Shown piece after piece: positions 26,200-34,912 of a stretch of DNA of 64,000 nucleotides. The position numbers and the translations under genes were made by a program. The first letter of the stretch is position 1. Each line of letters begins with the position of its first letter. The notes under the pieces are model-generated. The model had not been told where the DNA came from. It made no database searches and was given only the letters and a program-made list of their open reading frames with translations. The stretch comes from an uncultured Altererythrobacter sp. (GTDB taxonomy: Bacteria > Pseudomonadota > Alphaproteobacteria > Sphingomonadales > Sphingomonadaceae), in the NCBI GenBank assembly GCA_946886565.1, contig CAMPIX010000004.1, forward strand, positions 1-64,000, read 5' to 3'.

Positions 26200-27311
26200 A
26201 GCTCCATGATATCCGCCAGCTCCTGCAGGAGCACCTTGCGCTCCTCGGCGTTCGAGTGACCGAGTCGGACGACGGTCAGCTTCTGCTCGGGCGAGACGAG
26301 GATGTACTGCCCCATGTGCCCGATCGCGGCGAACATGGATCGCGGCGCGCGGCCGGGGAACAGCGGGCTCTCGTCCTCGCCCGGCACCGGGCGGTTGAGC
26401 CAGGTCTGCATGCCGTAGTTCTCCTGCCGCGGGCTCGGCCGCGTCATCAGCTCGATCCACTTGCGCGGGACGAGCTGGCTGCCGCGGTACGAGCCCTTCG
26501 AGCGCAGGAAATCGCCGAAACGGGCCCAGTCGCGCGCGGTGCCGTGGATCAGGCTGCCGCCGATCAGGGTGCCGCTGGCGTCGAATTCGGGGACCATCGA
26601 ATCCATTCCCAACGGGGTGAACAGCCGCGTCTCGAGATAGTCCGCGACCGCGCGCCGCCGCGCGTCGGGATCGTCGCGGCGGGTGAGCACGCGCGCGGCG
26701 ATGTCGGCGAGGATCACGCTGGTGGCCGAGGAATACTCGAACTTCGCGCCGGGTTCTGCCTCGAGCGGCTGGCTCTCCGCCCAATCGGCCATGTCGTCGC
26801 GCCCGTCGAGGAACAGCATCCGCACTTCGGACGATTCGTAGGGTGGATCGCCCGCCTCGGTATGGCGCAGCCCGCTGCGCATCTGAAGCAGCTGGCGCAG
26901 CGTGATCTCGCCGCGCGGGTCGCCCGGGCGCTGCCAGCGCTCGATCGGCGGCGAGCGGTCGAGCGCGAGCCGCCCGTCGGCGACCAGCATGCCGATCATC
27001 ACCGCGGTCACCGTCTTGGCCATCGACCAGCTCGCGAAACGCGTATTGCGGTCGTAGCCGGGGGCGTAGCGCTCGGCCGCGATCTCCCCGCCGTGCATCA
27101 CGATCACCGCGCGCGTTTCGCCGACCGCTTCCCTGGTGAACAGATCGTCCACCTCGCGCGCGAGTTGCTCGGTCGGCGCACCGGCGCTTTCGGTGACGGC
27201 GGCGAGCGCTTCCTCGGTCAGCGGGGCGGGCGGGACGGGTGCGTCGCTGCACGAAACGAGGGCTGGCAGCAGGGCGAGGCAGGCGATAAGGGGGGCGGGC
27301 CGCAGGCGCAT
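26184..27311 (-). CDS. Serine hydrolase lipoprotein (class C beta-lactamase family)
   Basis: A 375-residue protein with a lipoprotein signal (hydrophobic stretch ending LVSC). The penicillin-binding-like fold has the nucleophile motif SWSMAKT (SxxK), an EYSSATSVILADI segment in the place of the YxN motif, and late GHMGQYILVSPEQKLTVVRL. Such proteins include esterases and D-amino-acid peptidases as well as beta-lactamases, so the substrate is open. The Ser-Ser after the Tyr replaces the usual Asn, which argues against a true lactamase. The ATG at 27311 is chosen for the signal peptide. It is divergent from the small gene at 27347 with only 35 nt between starts. Confidence 0.88.
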   Translation of the reverse strand: MRLRPAPLIACLALLPALVSCSDAPVPPAPLTEEALAAVTESAGAPTEQLAREVDDLFTREAVGETRAVIVMHGGEIAAERYAPGYDRNTRFASWSMAKTVTAVMIGMLVADGRLALDRSPPIERWQRPGDPRGEITLRQLLQMRSGLRHTEAGDPPYESSEVRMLFLDGRDDMADWAESQPLEAEPGAKFEYSSATSVILADIAARVLTRRDDPDARRRAVADYLETRLFTPLGMDSMVPEFDASGTLIGGSLIHGTARDWARFGDFLRSKGSYRGSQLVPRKWIELMTRPSPRQENYGMQTWLNRPVPGEDESPLFPGRAPRSMFAAIGHMGQYILVSPEQKLTVVRLGHSNAEERKVLLQELADIMELYPAR

Positions 27312-27346
27312 GCGGCGTTCCCTCGCGCAGCAACCCGAGCTTGGCA

Positions 27347-27721
27347 ATGGCAAACTCCTCCCCGAGCAAAAGGCCGCGCAAAGGCGTGCGCACCGGCCCT
27401 GCCAGGCGCCGCCGCTGGCCGCTCTGGCTCGCGCTCGTCGCGCTGATCGCGGGCGGGCTCGCATGGTATTATCGCGCGCCGATCACGGGCTATTCGGGCA
27501 TCGCTGCGGCGTATTCTGCGCGCGTCGCCTGTTCGTGCCGCTTCGTCGCCGGGCGCAGCCTCGAGGATTGCGAGAAGGACAAGCTCGACGGGATGGAACT
27601 CGTGGTGCTGAGCGAGGATGTCGAAGCGAAGAGCGTCACCGCGCGCTTCCTGCTGCTCGCGAGCGAGACGGCAACCCTGAAAGACGGCTACGGCTGCGTA
27701 CTGGAGCCTTGGGAGAGCTGA
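27347..27721 (+). CDS. Small single-pass protein with conserved cysteines, unknown function
   Basis: About 124 residues: a very basic N-terminus ([16 protein letters not shown]), one hydrophobic helix (about 25-41) and a periplasmic domain containing [19 protein letters not shown] and a later GCVL. The four Cys residues suggest disulfides or metal binding. I recall this pattern only as a conserved hypothetical in sphingomonads. It is divergent from and very close to the serine hydrolase gene, so the two may be functionally linked. The last 34 nt overlap the 3' end of mnmA on the opposite strand. Confidence 0.7.
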   Translation: MANSSPSKRPRKGVRTGPARRRRWPLWLALVALIAGGLAWYYRAPITGYSGIAAAYSARVACSCRFVAGRSLEDCEKDKLDGMELVVLSEDVEAKSVTARFLLLASETATLKDGYGCVLEPWES

Positions 27722-28875
27722 TCCGCGACCGCTTGGGTCGAATCGATCCATCCACCGCCGACCACGCGCTCGCCGGCGTAGACCACCGCCGCCTGCCCCG
27801 GCGCGACGCCGTATTCGGGCGCGGCGAAGCGGAGCGTGCATGCCGCACCGTCACCGAGCGGGCCGTCGAGCGTCACCGGCACCGGCCTGGCGAGGCTGCG
27901 GACTTTGGCGGTCAGTGGCGTGTCTGGCAGCGGACCGATGCGGTTGGTCTCGACGATCCGCGCCGCGGCGACCGCGAGCATACGCCGCGGGCCGACGCGA
28001 ACGCTGCGGCTTTCGGCATCGATCCCGACCACATAGAGCGGTTCGGCCCGCCCACCGATATCGAGCCCCTTGCGCTGGCCCACGGTGAAGTGGACGATCC
28101 CCTTGTGCTCTCCCAGCGTCTCGCCGCTCGTAGCGTGGACGATCGGGCCGGGCTCACCGCCTTCGGGCCGCAGCTTCTTGACGATCTTCGCATAGTCGCC
28201 GTCGGGAACGAAGCAGATGTCCTGGCTGTCGGGCTTCGCCGCGTTGCGCAGACCCGCCTGCTCGGCGAGCCGGCGCACTTCGCTCTTGGGCAGCCCGCCG
28301 AGCGGGAAGCGCAGGTAAGCGAGCTGGTCCTCGGTCGTCGCGTAGAGGAAGTACGACTGGTCGCGCGCGGGGTCGAGCGCGCGGTAAAGCTCGGGGCCTC
28401 CGGCGCCGATCAGCCGCTGCACGTAATGGCCGGTGGCGAGACAATCCGCGCCCAGCTCGCGCGCCATGCGGAACAGATCGGTGAACTTGGGGCCCATGTT
28501 GCAGCGGATGCACGGCACCGGGGTGCGCCCGGCCAGATAGTCGTCGGCAAAAGTCTCGACCACTTCTTCGCGAAAGGCGCTCTCGTGGTCGAACACGTAG
28601 TGCGCGATGCCGAGCCGGTCGGCGACTGCGCGCGCATCGGCGATATCGTCGCCCGCGCAGCACGCGCCCTTGCGCCCGGTCGCCGCGCCGTAGTCGTAGA
28701 GCTGGAGCGTGACGCCGATCGTCTCCGCGCCGCTCGCGGCGGCGAGCGCGGCCACGACCGAGCTGTCGACCCCGCCCGACATCGCGACCACGATCCGGCT
28801 CTCGCGCGCGGGGCGCGGCAGGTCGAACAGCGCGGCCGGGTCGGGCGTGCAGGGAAGACGGGCGGGAGCGTTCAT
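27688..28875 (-). CDS. mnmA: tRNA-specific 2-thiouridylase
   Basis: A 395-residue enzyme that thiolates uridine 34 of tRNA Lys, Glu and Gln. The N-terminal PP-loop reads [16 protein letters not shown]; the two catalytic cysteines are in [13 protein letters not shown] and [15 protein letters not shown]; the middle has [13 protein letters not shown]. The ATG at 28875 (MNAPARLP) leaves about 30 residues ahead of the PP-loop. A longer open frame upstream is not conserved-looking. Expected ATP and sulfur-relay dependence are family knowledge. Confidence 0.96.
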   Translation of the reverse strand: MNAPARLPCTPDPAALFDLPRPARESRIVVAMSGGVDSSVVAALAAASGAETIGVTLQLYDYGAATGRKGACCAGDDIADARAVADRLGIAHYVFDHESAFREEVVETFADDYLAGRTPVPCIRCNMGPKFTDLFRMARELGADCLATGHYVQRLIGAGGPELYRALDPARDQSYFLYATTEDQLAYLRFPLGGLPKSEVRRLAEQAGLRNAAKPDSQDICFVPDGDYAKIVKKLRPEGGEPGPIVHATSGETLGEHKGIVHFTVGQRKGLDIGGRAEPLYVVGIDAESRSVRVGPRRMLAVAAARIVETNRIGPLPDTPLTAKVRSLARPVPVTLDGPLGDGAACTLRFAAPEYGVAPGQAAVVYAGERVVGGGWIDSTQAVADQLSQGSSTQP

Positions 28876-28980
28876 GCGCGCGCCCATACACGCACGGGCG
28901 TTATCCATAAAGCCGTGCGTGGCCCGGCGCTTCGCGGCGCCTTTACCCGATGTTGACCAAGCGCGGTGTAAGGCCGGGCG

Positions 28981-29286
28981 ATGTTCGAAGGGCAGATCGT
29001 TCCCGCCGCCGCCGATTCGGCGAGAGAAGGCGGCGCGCTGCGGGTTCCGGCGTGGCCGGAGCTCGTCGCGCGGCTGGCCGCAGCGCACGACCTGCGCCGC
29101 GCGATGGCGCGCGCCGGCTCATATCCGGCGGGCAACTTCGCTTGCTTCGGCGAGTGCGGGGAGGGGGTTTCGGGCGAAGGCGAACCCCTCGTTAACCCTG
29201 ATGGTTTAATGCATGGCAAAGGGCCCGGGGGCATGGCCTTTGCAGCCGCGAATGGTGCGGTAATGGCGAGCCGAGAGACGCGATGA
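28981..29286 (+). CDS. Small conserved-looking protein coupled to sciP
   Basis: A 101-residue frame starting [20 protein letters not shown], with no membrane segment and a C-terminal part [20 protein letters not shown] rich in Gly and Asn-Pro. An AAGG lies upstream of the ATG. Its TGA overlaps the sciP ATG by four bases (ATGA 29283-29286), the pattern of translationally coupled genes, which supports coding. I do not recognise a named family. The link with a cell-cycle regulator makes it worth following. Confidence 0.6.
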   Translation: MFEGQIVPAAADSAREGGALRVPAWPELVARLAAAHDLRRAMARAGSYPAGNFACFGECGEGVSGEGEPLVNPDGLMHGKGPGGMAFAAANGAVMASRETR

Positions 29287-29582
29287 TCGAAAACCAGAAA
29301 ATCCGCCCTGCCCAGGTGATCGGCCCGCTCGGCGAGGCGCTCACGGTCGACGATCTCCCGCCGCGCAACACCAAGCGCTGGGTCGTGCGCCGCAAGGCAG
29401 AGGTGGTGGCCGCGGTCAACGGCGGGCTGCTGACGATCGACGAGGTGCTCGATCGCTACGGCCTCACGCTCGAGGAATTCGCCTCGTGGCAGCGCGCGGT
29501 CGACCGCTCTGGCATGCAGGGCCTGCGCGTCACCCGCATCCAGCACTACCGCGACCTCTACGAACGCCAGCTCAAGTACTGA
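29283..29582 (+). CDS. sciP: SciP-type CtrA inhibitor (DUF1153)
   Basis: A 99-residue protein with the DUF1153 helix-turn-helix: VIGPLGEALTVDDLPPRNT, then KRWVVRRKAEVVAAVNGGLL, LDRYGLTLEEFASWQ and LRVTRIQHYRDL. In Caulobacter, SciP binds CtrA and blocks its activation of transcription in swarmer cells; the family is a marker of alphaproteobacteria. It starts within the stop of the preceding small gene (ATGA overlap). No CtrA gene is in the window. Confidence 0.93.
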   Translation: MIENQKIRPAQVIGPLGEALTVDDLPPRNTKRWVVRRKAEVVAAVNGGLLTIDEVLDRYGLTLEEFASWQRAVDRSGMQGLRVTRIQHYRDLYERQLKY

Positions 29583-29740
29583 CGTTTCGGCAAGTTATCC
29601 TCTGCCCAAGATCGCGAGCCTAGCCGCGCGCGGTCGATTGGCGTATTCTCCTGCCACGGCACGAAGAATGCCGGGGAACCGCTTGGCCTTGCCCGCAGTT
29701 TAAGGCGGTGCAAGGTTTTGCAAACAGGAGGAGTTCTAGG

Positions 29741-30004
29741 ATGGACTGGATTGTCGCAATAATCGTCGGCGGCATCGCCGGCTGGCTCGCCAGCCTCGTG
29801 ATGAACCGCGATGCTTCGATGGGCATCTTCTGGAATGTCGTGGTCGGCTGCGTCGGCTCGGTGATCGGCAACCTGATCGCAAACCAGTTCGGCTGGGCCG
29901 GCACGGTGCAGGATTTCTCGCTCACCGGGCTCATCATCGCCTTCATCGGCGCCGTTGTCCTGCTCGCGATCGTTAATCTGGTCCAGCGCGGGCGCGTTCG
30001 CTAA
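29741..30004 (+). CDS. GlsB/YeaQ/YmgE family small membrane protein
   Basis: An 87-residue protein with three hydrophobic segments and the transglycosylase-associated family pattern: MDWIVAIIVGGIAGWLASLV, GIFWNVVVGCVGSVIGNL and LTGLIIAFIGAVVLLAIVNL. These proteins are linked to envelope stress responses, but the biochemical role is unknown. The ATG at 29741 follows a strong AGGAGGAG site; an upstream TTG at 29708 adds only a short polar leader. It is a single-gene unit, ended by a GC-rich terminator, in the 158-nt gap after sciP. Confidence 0.92.
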   Translation: MDWIVAIIVGGIAGWLASLVMNRDASMGIFWNVVVGCVGSVIGNLIANQFGWAGTVQDFSLTGLIIAFIGAVVLLAIVNLVQRGRVR

Positions 30005-30027
30005 GGCATCTTAATCTTTCCCGAAAA

Positions 30028-30062
30028 GGGCGGGCACGGCACGGGCCGCGCCCGCCTTTTTT
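30028..30062 (+). terminator. Factor-independent terminator after the GlsB-like gene
   Basis: GGCGGGC (30029-30035) pairs with GCCCGCC (30050-30056), followed by a run of six T (30057-30062), 24 nt beyond the stop codon. The loop is GC-rich and could extend the stem. Confidence 0.8.
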
Positions 30063-30151
30063 GCAGGCGGAGTCATTCGTCGGGCGCATATGCCCCCCGT
30101 CGAACTGCGCATTGCCGCGCGCAGCGGCGAGGTCTACAGGCAATCGGACTA

Positions 30152-30182
30152 TTGCCAGAAGTGAGTTACTGGGGTAACACAC
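30152..30182 (+). promoter_or_regulatory. Candidate promoter and operator of the RND efflux genes
   Basis: An inverted repeat GTGAGTTAC-TGGG-GTAACACAC (30161-30182) has 8 of 9 arm positions paired. A TTGCCA at 30152-30157 and TAACAC at 30175-30180, 17 nt apart, could be the -35 and -10, so the repeat would overlap the -10. It lies 29 nt before the adaptor gene start. TetR-type repressors commonly use sites of this form, but no regulator gene is adjacent. Confidence 0.4.
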
Positions 30183-30210
30183 TGCCGGGTTCCTGTAGAC
30201 TGAGAGCGCG

Positions 30211-31410
30211 ATGAACTACGAGACGTCCGTGTCGGCGGAATCTGCCGAGAGCTATCCCACCGACCTGATCGACGAAGGCGAGACGCGCGCTTCGCGCCGC
30301 CGGCGTTGGATCATCATCGCGCTGGTCGCGCTCGTCGTGCTCGCCGGCGTGGCGTTCTTCGTCGCGCGCGGGGGCGAGAACGGCGGCGTGGGCGCGGGTG
30401 ACGAGGAGTCGACGGCGCCCGTGATCACCGTGGTTACCCCCGGACGGACGACGATCGCGGGCGAGATCGAGGCGTCGGGCACGCTCGACGCGCGGCGGCC
30501 GCTGCCGATCGGCTCGGTCGGCGAGGGCGGGCGCGTAGTCTCGGTGCCGGTCGATGCCGGCGACTGGGTGAGCCAGGGACAGGTGCTTGCGGTGCTCGAT
30601 CGTTCGGTGCAGGTGCAGCAGATCGCCAGTGCCCGCGCGAACATCAATGTCGCGCAAGCCGACGCGGAGCTTGCGCAGGCGAACCTCGACCGTGCGCTCC
30701 AGCTGGTCGAGCGGGGCTTCATCTCGAAGGCAGAAGTCGACCGCCTGACCGCCACCCGCGACGCCGCGCGCGCGCGTGTCCAGGTCGCCCGCGCCCAGCT
30801 GGGCGAACTGCAGGAACGGACCGCGCGGCTCAATATCTATGCCCCCGCGGCGGGCCTCGTGCTCGAGCGCAATGTCGATCCGGGTCAGACCGTCGGCGGC
30901 GGCGGCGAGCCGCTGTTCACCATCGCCAAGGGCGGCGAGATCGAAATGCTCGCCAAGGTGAGCGAATCCGATCTCGCCAAGCTCTCGGTCGGCACCACCG
31001 CCACGGTGACCCCGGTGGGCCTCGACAAGAGCTTCACCGGTCAGATCTGGCAGCTTTCGCCGACGATCGAGGAGACCAACCGCCAGGGTACGGCGCGCAT
31101 CGCGCTGTCCTATGCGCCCGGCCTGCGGCCCGGCGGCTTCGCCACGGCTACGATTGCAAGCGGCACGATCGTCGCCCCGATGCTCCCCGAATCAGCGATC
31201 CTGTCGGACGATCAGGGCAGCTTCGTCTATGTCATCGACAGCGAGAACAAGGCGCAGCGGCGCCCGGTGCGGACGGGCATCGTCACCGACGAGGGCATCG
31301 CCGTGGTCGAAGGATTGACGGGGACCGAGCAGGTCGTCCTGCGCGCCGGGGGGTTCCTCACGGAAGGCGAGACGGTGCAGCCGAGGCCTGCCGAGACGGG
31401 CGGGAACTGA
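30211..31410 (+). CDS. RND efflux periplasmic adaptor (membrane fusion protein)
   Basis: A 399-residue protein anchored by one helix (about 32-52) after a charged cytoplasmic start. The periplasmic part has the usual layout: beta-barrel and lipoyl halves (SVGEGGRVVSVPVDAGDWVSQ near 110 and IYAPAAGLVLERNVDPGQ near 210) around a helical hairpin (SARANINVAQADAELAQANL). It bridges the inner-membrane pump, encoded 4 nt downstream, to an outer-membrane channel not encoded nearby. Substrate range cannot be told. No lipobox is present. Confidence 0.93.
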   Translation: MNYETSVSAESAESYPTDLIDEGETRASRRRRWIIIALVALVVLAGVAFFVARGGENGGVGAGDEESTAPVITVVTPGRTTIAGEIEASGTLDARRPLPIGSVGEGGRVVSVPVDAGDWVSQGQVLAVLDRSVQVQQIASARANINVAQADAELAQANLDRALQLVERGFISKAEVDRLTATRDAARARVQVARAQLGELQERTARLNIYAPAAGLVLERNVDPGQTVGGGGEPLFTIAKGGEIEMLAKVSESDLAKLSVGTTATVTPVGLDKSFTGQIWQLSPTIEETNRQGTARIALSYAPGLRPGGFATATIASGTIVAPMLPESAILSDDQGSFVYVIDSENKAQRRPVRTGIVTDEGIAVVEGLTGTEQVVLRAGGFLTEGETVQPRPAETGGN

Positions 31411-31414
31411 GCAG

Positions 31415-34400
31415 ATGAGCTTCCGCAACATCTCCGCGTGGTCGATCCGCAACCCTGTCATTCCGCTCGTCTTTTTTACGGCGCTGTTGTTGGCCGGCCT
31501 GTTGTCGTTCGCGCGGATGGACGTGGTCAACAATCCGGACATCGAGTTCCCGGCAGTCAACGTCTCGATCTCGCAGCCAGGAGCGGCGCCGACCGAGATC
31601 GAGAACCAGATCACGCAGCGGGTCGAGGCGGCGGTGCGCGCGATCAACGGTGTGAAGACGATCAACTCGACTGCGAGCGAGGGCAATTCGAGCACTTTCA
31701 TCGAATTCGAGATCGGCATCGATCCGAACGATGCGGTGTCCGAAGTCAAGAACGCGATCGACCAGATTCGCGGCAGCCTGCCCGACGGGATCATCGAGCC
31801 GCGGATCACGAAGGAGGAGATTGCGGGCGGCTTCCTCGGCATCTACGCCGTCGAGGCCGACGATATGACGATCGAGCAGCTCAGCTGGTTTATCGACGAC
31901 ACGGTGGCCAAGCGGTTGCTCTCGATCGAAGGCATGGCCGAAGTGAATCGCTTTGCCGGCGTCGATCGCGAGATCGAGGTTATCATCAACCCGGAAAAGA
32001 TGCAGGCTTTCGGGGTCACCGCGGGCCAGATCAACAACGTGCTGCGCCAGACCAATATCGACGCGGCGGGCGGCAACACCGAAGTCGGCGGCACACGCCA
32101 GTCTGTCCGTGTGCTCGGCAGCACCGAAACTGCCTACGAGCTCTCGCAGCGGCTGATTCAGCTCGGTGATGGCCGCACCGTGCGGCTGGGCGACGTCGCC
32201 ACCGTGCGTGATGGCTACAGCGAACGGACCTCGATCAGCAAGGTGCGGGACAAGGAAGTGGTCAACTTCGCGATGTCGCGCGCCAAGGGCTCGTCGGATC
32301 TCACCGTCTTCGAAGCCGCGACCGCCGAGATCGAGGCGATGGAAGCCGATTATCCGGGCGTGCGCTTCATCCCGCTGTTCAACACTGTCCAGTACACCGA
32401 AGAACAGTACGAAAGTTCGATGGCGGCGATGATCGAAGGCGCGATCCTCGCGGTCGTGGTGGTGTTCTTCTTCCTGCGGGACTGGCGCGCGACGGTGATC
32501 TCGGCGATCGCGATCCCGCTCTCGGCGATCCCGACCTTCTGGTTCATGGACCTGCTCGGGTTCAATTTGAACTCGCTCTCGTTGCTCGCATTGGGGCTCG
32601 TGGCGGGTGTTCTGGTCGACGACGCGATCGTCGAGATCGAGAATATCGTGCGCCATATGCGCATGGGCAAATCGGCCTATCAGGCCTCGATCGACGCGGC
32701 CGACGAGATCGGTCTCCCGGTGGTGGCGACCAGCTTCTGCATCGTCGCGGTGTTCCTTCCGGTTGGGCTCATGCCTGGTATTTCGGGACAGTTCTTCAAG
32801 AACTTCGGCATTACCGTGGTGGTCGCGGTGCTGATGTCGCTGGCCGTGGCGCGCATGATCACTCCGATGCTCGCGGCCTATTTCCTGAAGGCTCACGGCC
32901 ACGCCTCGCATGGCGAGGGGCCGTGGATGGACCGTTACATGCGCGTGCTCGGCTGGTCGCTCAACCGCGGCAGGATGTACACCCGCCGCGAAGGGCTGGA
33001 GGGCCCGCGTAACCGCCTCCTGTATAGCCTCGCATTTCTCGCGACGATTCTCGTGCTGATCGTGGTGCCGTTCGCCGTTGTCTTTGCGGTGTACGGCATA
33101 TTGCAGGCCGCCGGCGTCCCCGAGATTCTCGCAGGCGCGATCGTCCCGAGCGGCGAAGGTCTATTCCATTTCCTCGTGCTCAAGCCGCTCGAAATTCTCG
33201 AACTCGCGCTTGTGGTGGCGATCGGGCTGGGTGCGGGCTGGCTGGCGCTCAAGCTCATCGGCCTGCCGTGGCGCGGCCATCTGCGCGACAGCTGGCGTTG
33301 GCTCGAGGCGCGGTTCTACGATCATCGCGTGTGGATGATGATGACCGGCTACTTCGCGCTCATCCTGACCGTGCTGCTGTTCATGAACGTGCCGCCGCAG
33401 TTCCAGCCCGAGATCAACAGCGACAACAGCCAGGTCGAGATCGAGATGGTCCCGGGCACCACGCTCGAGACGACCGAGCGCGTTGCCGATCAGGTCGCGG
33501 CGATCCTCTACGAGCAGCCCGAAGTGCTGCGGGCGCTCGAGCGCGTGCGCGTCGGTAATGCGTCGATCTACATCACGCTCAAGCCCGACCGCGAGCGGAG
33601 CTCGGTCGAGTTCGAGCGCGCTCTCGCACCGGTGCTCGCGCAGATTCCCGACGCCCGCGTGCGTTTCCAGTCGCAGGGCGGTGGTTTCGGCAGCGGACGC
33701 GACATCACGGTGATGCTGGCGGGCTCGGATCCGGAACTGCTCGAGGAAACCGCGGCGACGCTGGTCGAGCAGATGAAGGAGCTCGATACGCTCGTCGCCC
33801 CGCGCATCAGCGCCGATATCAACCGGCCCGAGATCATCATCGAGCCGCGGCCCGATCTCGCTGCCGAGCTCGGCGTGACCACCGCCGCGCTGAGCCAGAC
33901 GATCCGCATCGCGACGCTCGGCGAGATCGAGCAGAATGCGGCCAAGTTCTCGCTCGCCGACCGGCAGATCCCGATCCGCGTTAAGCTGCCCGAACAGTCG
34001 CGCGAGGATCTGACCACGATCGAGAACCTGCCCGTGCCGACGCGCACCGGCGGTACCGTGCCCCTCTCGCGCGTGGCCGACATCAGCTTCGGCTCGGGGC
34101 CGACGACGATCCAGCGCTACAATCAAAATCGGCGCGTGCTGATCGGCGCCGATCTCGCGCAGGGTGTGGTCAAGGGCGAGGCCGACGCGCAGATCAACGA
34201 GCTGCCGGTGCTTCAGAACCTGCCTCAGGGCGTGATCCGCGACCTGGTGGGCGAGGACGAGTGGCAGCAGGAGATGATGGGCAGTCTCCTGATCGCAATC
34301 CTGTCGGGTATTCTGCTCGTGTTCGCGGTGCTGGTGCTGCTCTACAAACGGCTGATGAGCCCGCTCGTCAACATGACGTCGCTCGCCCTTGCGCCGCTTG

Positions 34401-34912
34401 GCGGCATCTTCCTCGTCTGGCTGGTCGGCCAGCCCCAGTCCATGCCGGTCTATATCGGTATTCTGCTGTTGCTCGGGATTGTATCGAAGAACTCGATCCT
34501 GCTGATCGACTTCGCGCTCGAGGAAATGGACAAAGGAACACGCAAACTCGACGCGATCATGGATGCCGGGCATAAACGCGCGCAGCCGATCGTAATGACC
34601 ACCGTGGCGATGACCGCCGGCATGATTCCGGTCTCGCTCTCGCTTTCGGGCGACGGCGCTTGGCGCGCTCCGATGGGCACGGTGGTGATCGGCGGGTTGA
34701 TCATGTCGACGATGCTCACCCTCCTCATCGTCCCCGCCGGATTCAGCCTGGCGGACGGGTTCGAGAAACGCATCGGGCCGTGGCTGCGTAGCCGCCTGCT
34801 GACTTATCGTCCGGACGAGCCGTCGCCGGCGCCTGCGGACGGGCCTGAACCCGATAGCGGGCCCGTTCCGGCGTCGCGCCGCACGCCGCCGGGTCCGTAT
34901 CCGGCCGAGTGA
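31415..34912 (+). CDS. RND efflux transporter permease with extra membrane segments
   Basis: A 1165-residue pump of the AcrB-like HAE/RND superfamily. Typical parts include NISAWSIRNPVIPLVFFTAL at the first helix, the proton-relay AGVLVDDAIVEIENIVRHM in helix 4, and near the C-terminus LGIVSKNSILLIDFALEE and MTAGMIPVSLSLSGDG. Between helix 6 and the second porter half (about residues 525-625) there is an insert with two additional hydrophobic stretches (LYSLAFLATILVLIVVPFAV and LELALVVAIGLGAGWLALKL), making the protein about 120 residues longer than usual. It uses the proton gradient to export drugs or other compounds with the upstream adaptor. The C-terminal tail is Pro-rich. Confidence 0.93.
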   Translation: MSFRNISAWSIRNPVIPLVFFTALLLAGLLSFARMDVVNNPDIEFPAVNVSISQPGAAPTEIENQITQRVEAAVRAINGVKTINSTASEGNSSTFIEFEIGIDPNDAVSEVKNAIDQIRGSLPDGIIEPRITKEEIAGGFLGIYAVEADDMTIEQLSWFIDDTVAKRLLSIEGMAEVNRFAGVDREIEVIINPEKMQAFGVTAGQINNVLRQTNIDAAGGNTEVGGTRQSVRVLGSTETAYELSQRLIQLGDGRTVRLGDVATVRDGYSERTSISKVRDKEVVNFAMSRAKGSSDLTVFEAATAEIEAMEADYPGVRFIPLFNTVQYTEEQYESSMAAMIEGAILAVVVVFFFLRDWRATVISAIAIPLSAIPTFWFMDLLGFNLNSLSLLALGLVAGVLVDDAIVEIENIVRHMRMGKSAYQASIDAADEIGLPVVATSFCIVAVFLPVGLMPGISGQFFKNFGITVVVAVLMSLAVARMITPMLAAYFLKAHGHASHGEGPWMDRYMRVLGWSLNRGRMYTRREGLEGPRNRLLYSLAFLATILVLIVVPFAVVFAVYGILQAAGVPEILAGAIVPSGEGLFHFLVLKPLEILELALVVAIGLGAGWLALKLIGLPWRGHLRDSWRWLEARFYDHRVWMMMTGYFALILTVLLFMNVPPQFQPEINSDNSQVEIEMVPGTTLETTERVADQVAAILYEQPEVLRALERVRVGNASIYITLKPDRERSSVEFERALAPVLAQIPDARVRFQSQGGGFGSGRDITVMLAGSDPELLEETAATLVEQMKELDTLVAPRISADINRPEIIIEPRPDLAAELGVTTAALSQTIRIATLGEIEQNAAKFSLADRQIPIRVKLPEQSREDLTTIENLPVPTRTGGTVPLSRVADISFGSGPTTIQRYNQNRRVLIGADLAQGVVKGEADAQINELPVLQNLPQGVIRDLVGEDEWQQEMMGSLLIAILSGILLVFAVLVLLYKRLMSPLVNMTSLALAPLGGIFLVWLVGQPQSMPVYIGILLLLGIVSKNSILLIDFALEEMDKGTRKLDAIMDAGHKRAQPIVMTTVAMTAGMIPVSLSLSGDGAWRAPMGTVVIGGLIMSTMLTLLIVPAGFSLADGFEKRIGPWLRSRLLTYRPDEPSPAPADGPEPDSGPVPASRRTPPGPYPAE

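Noticed and set aside
29191..29208. TTAA-rich stretch resembling a CtrA box ahead of sciP
   Set aside because: The two TTAA halves are 10 nt apart, not 7, and the stretch lies inside the upstream small ORF.
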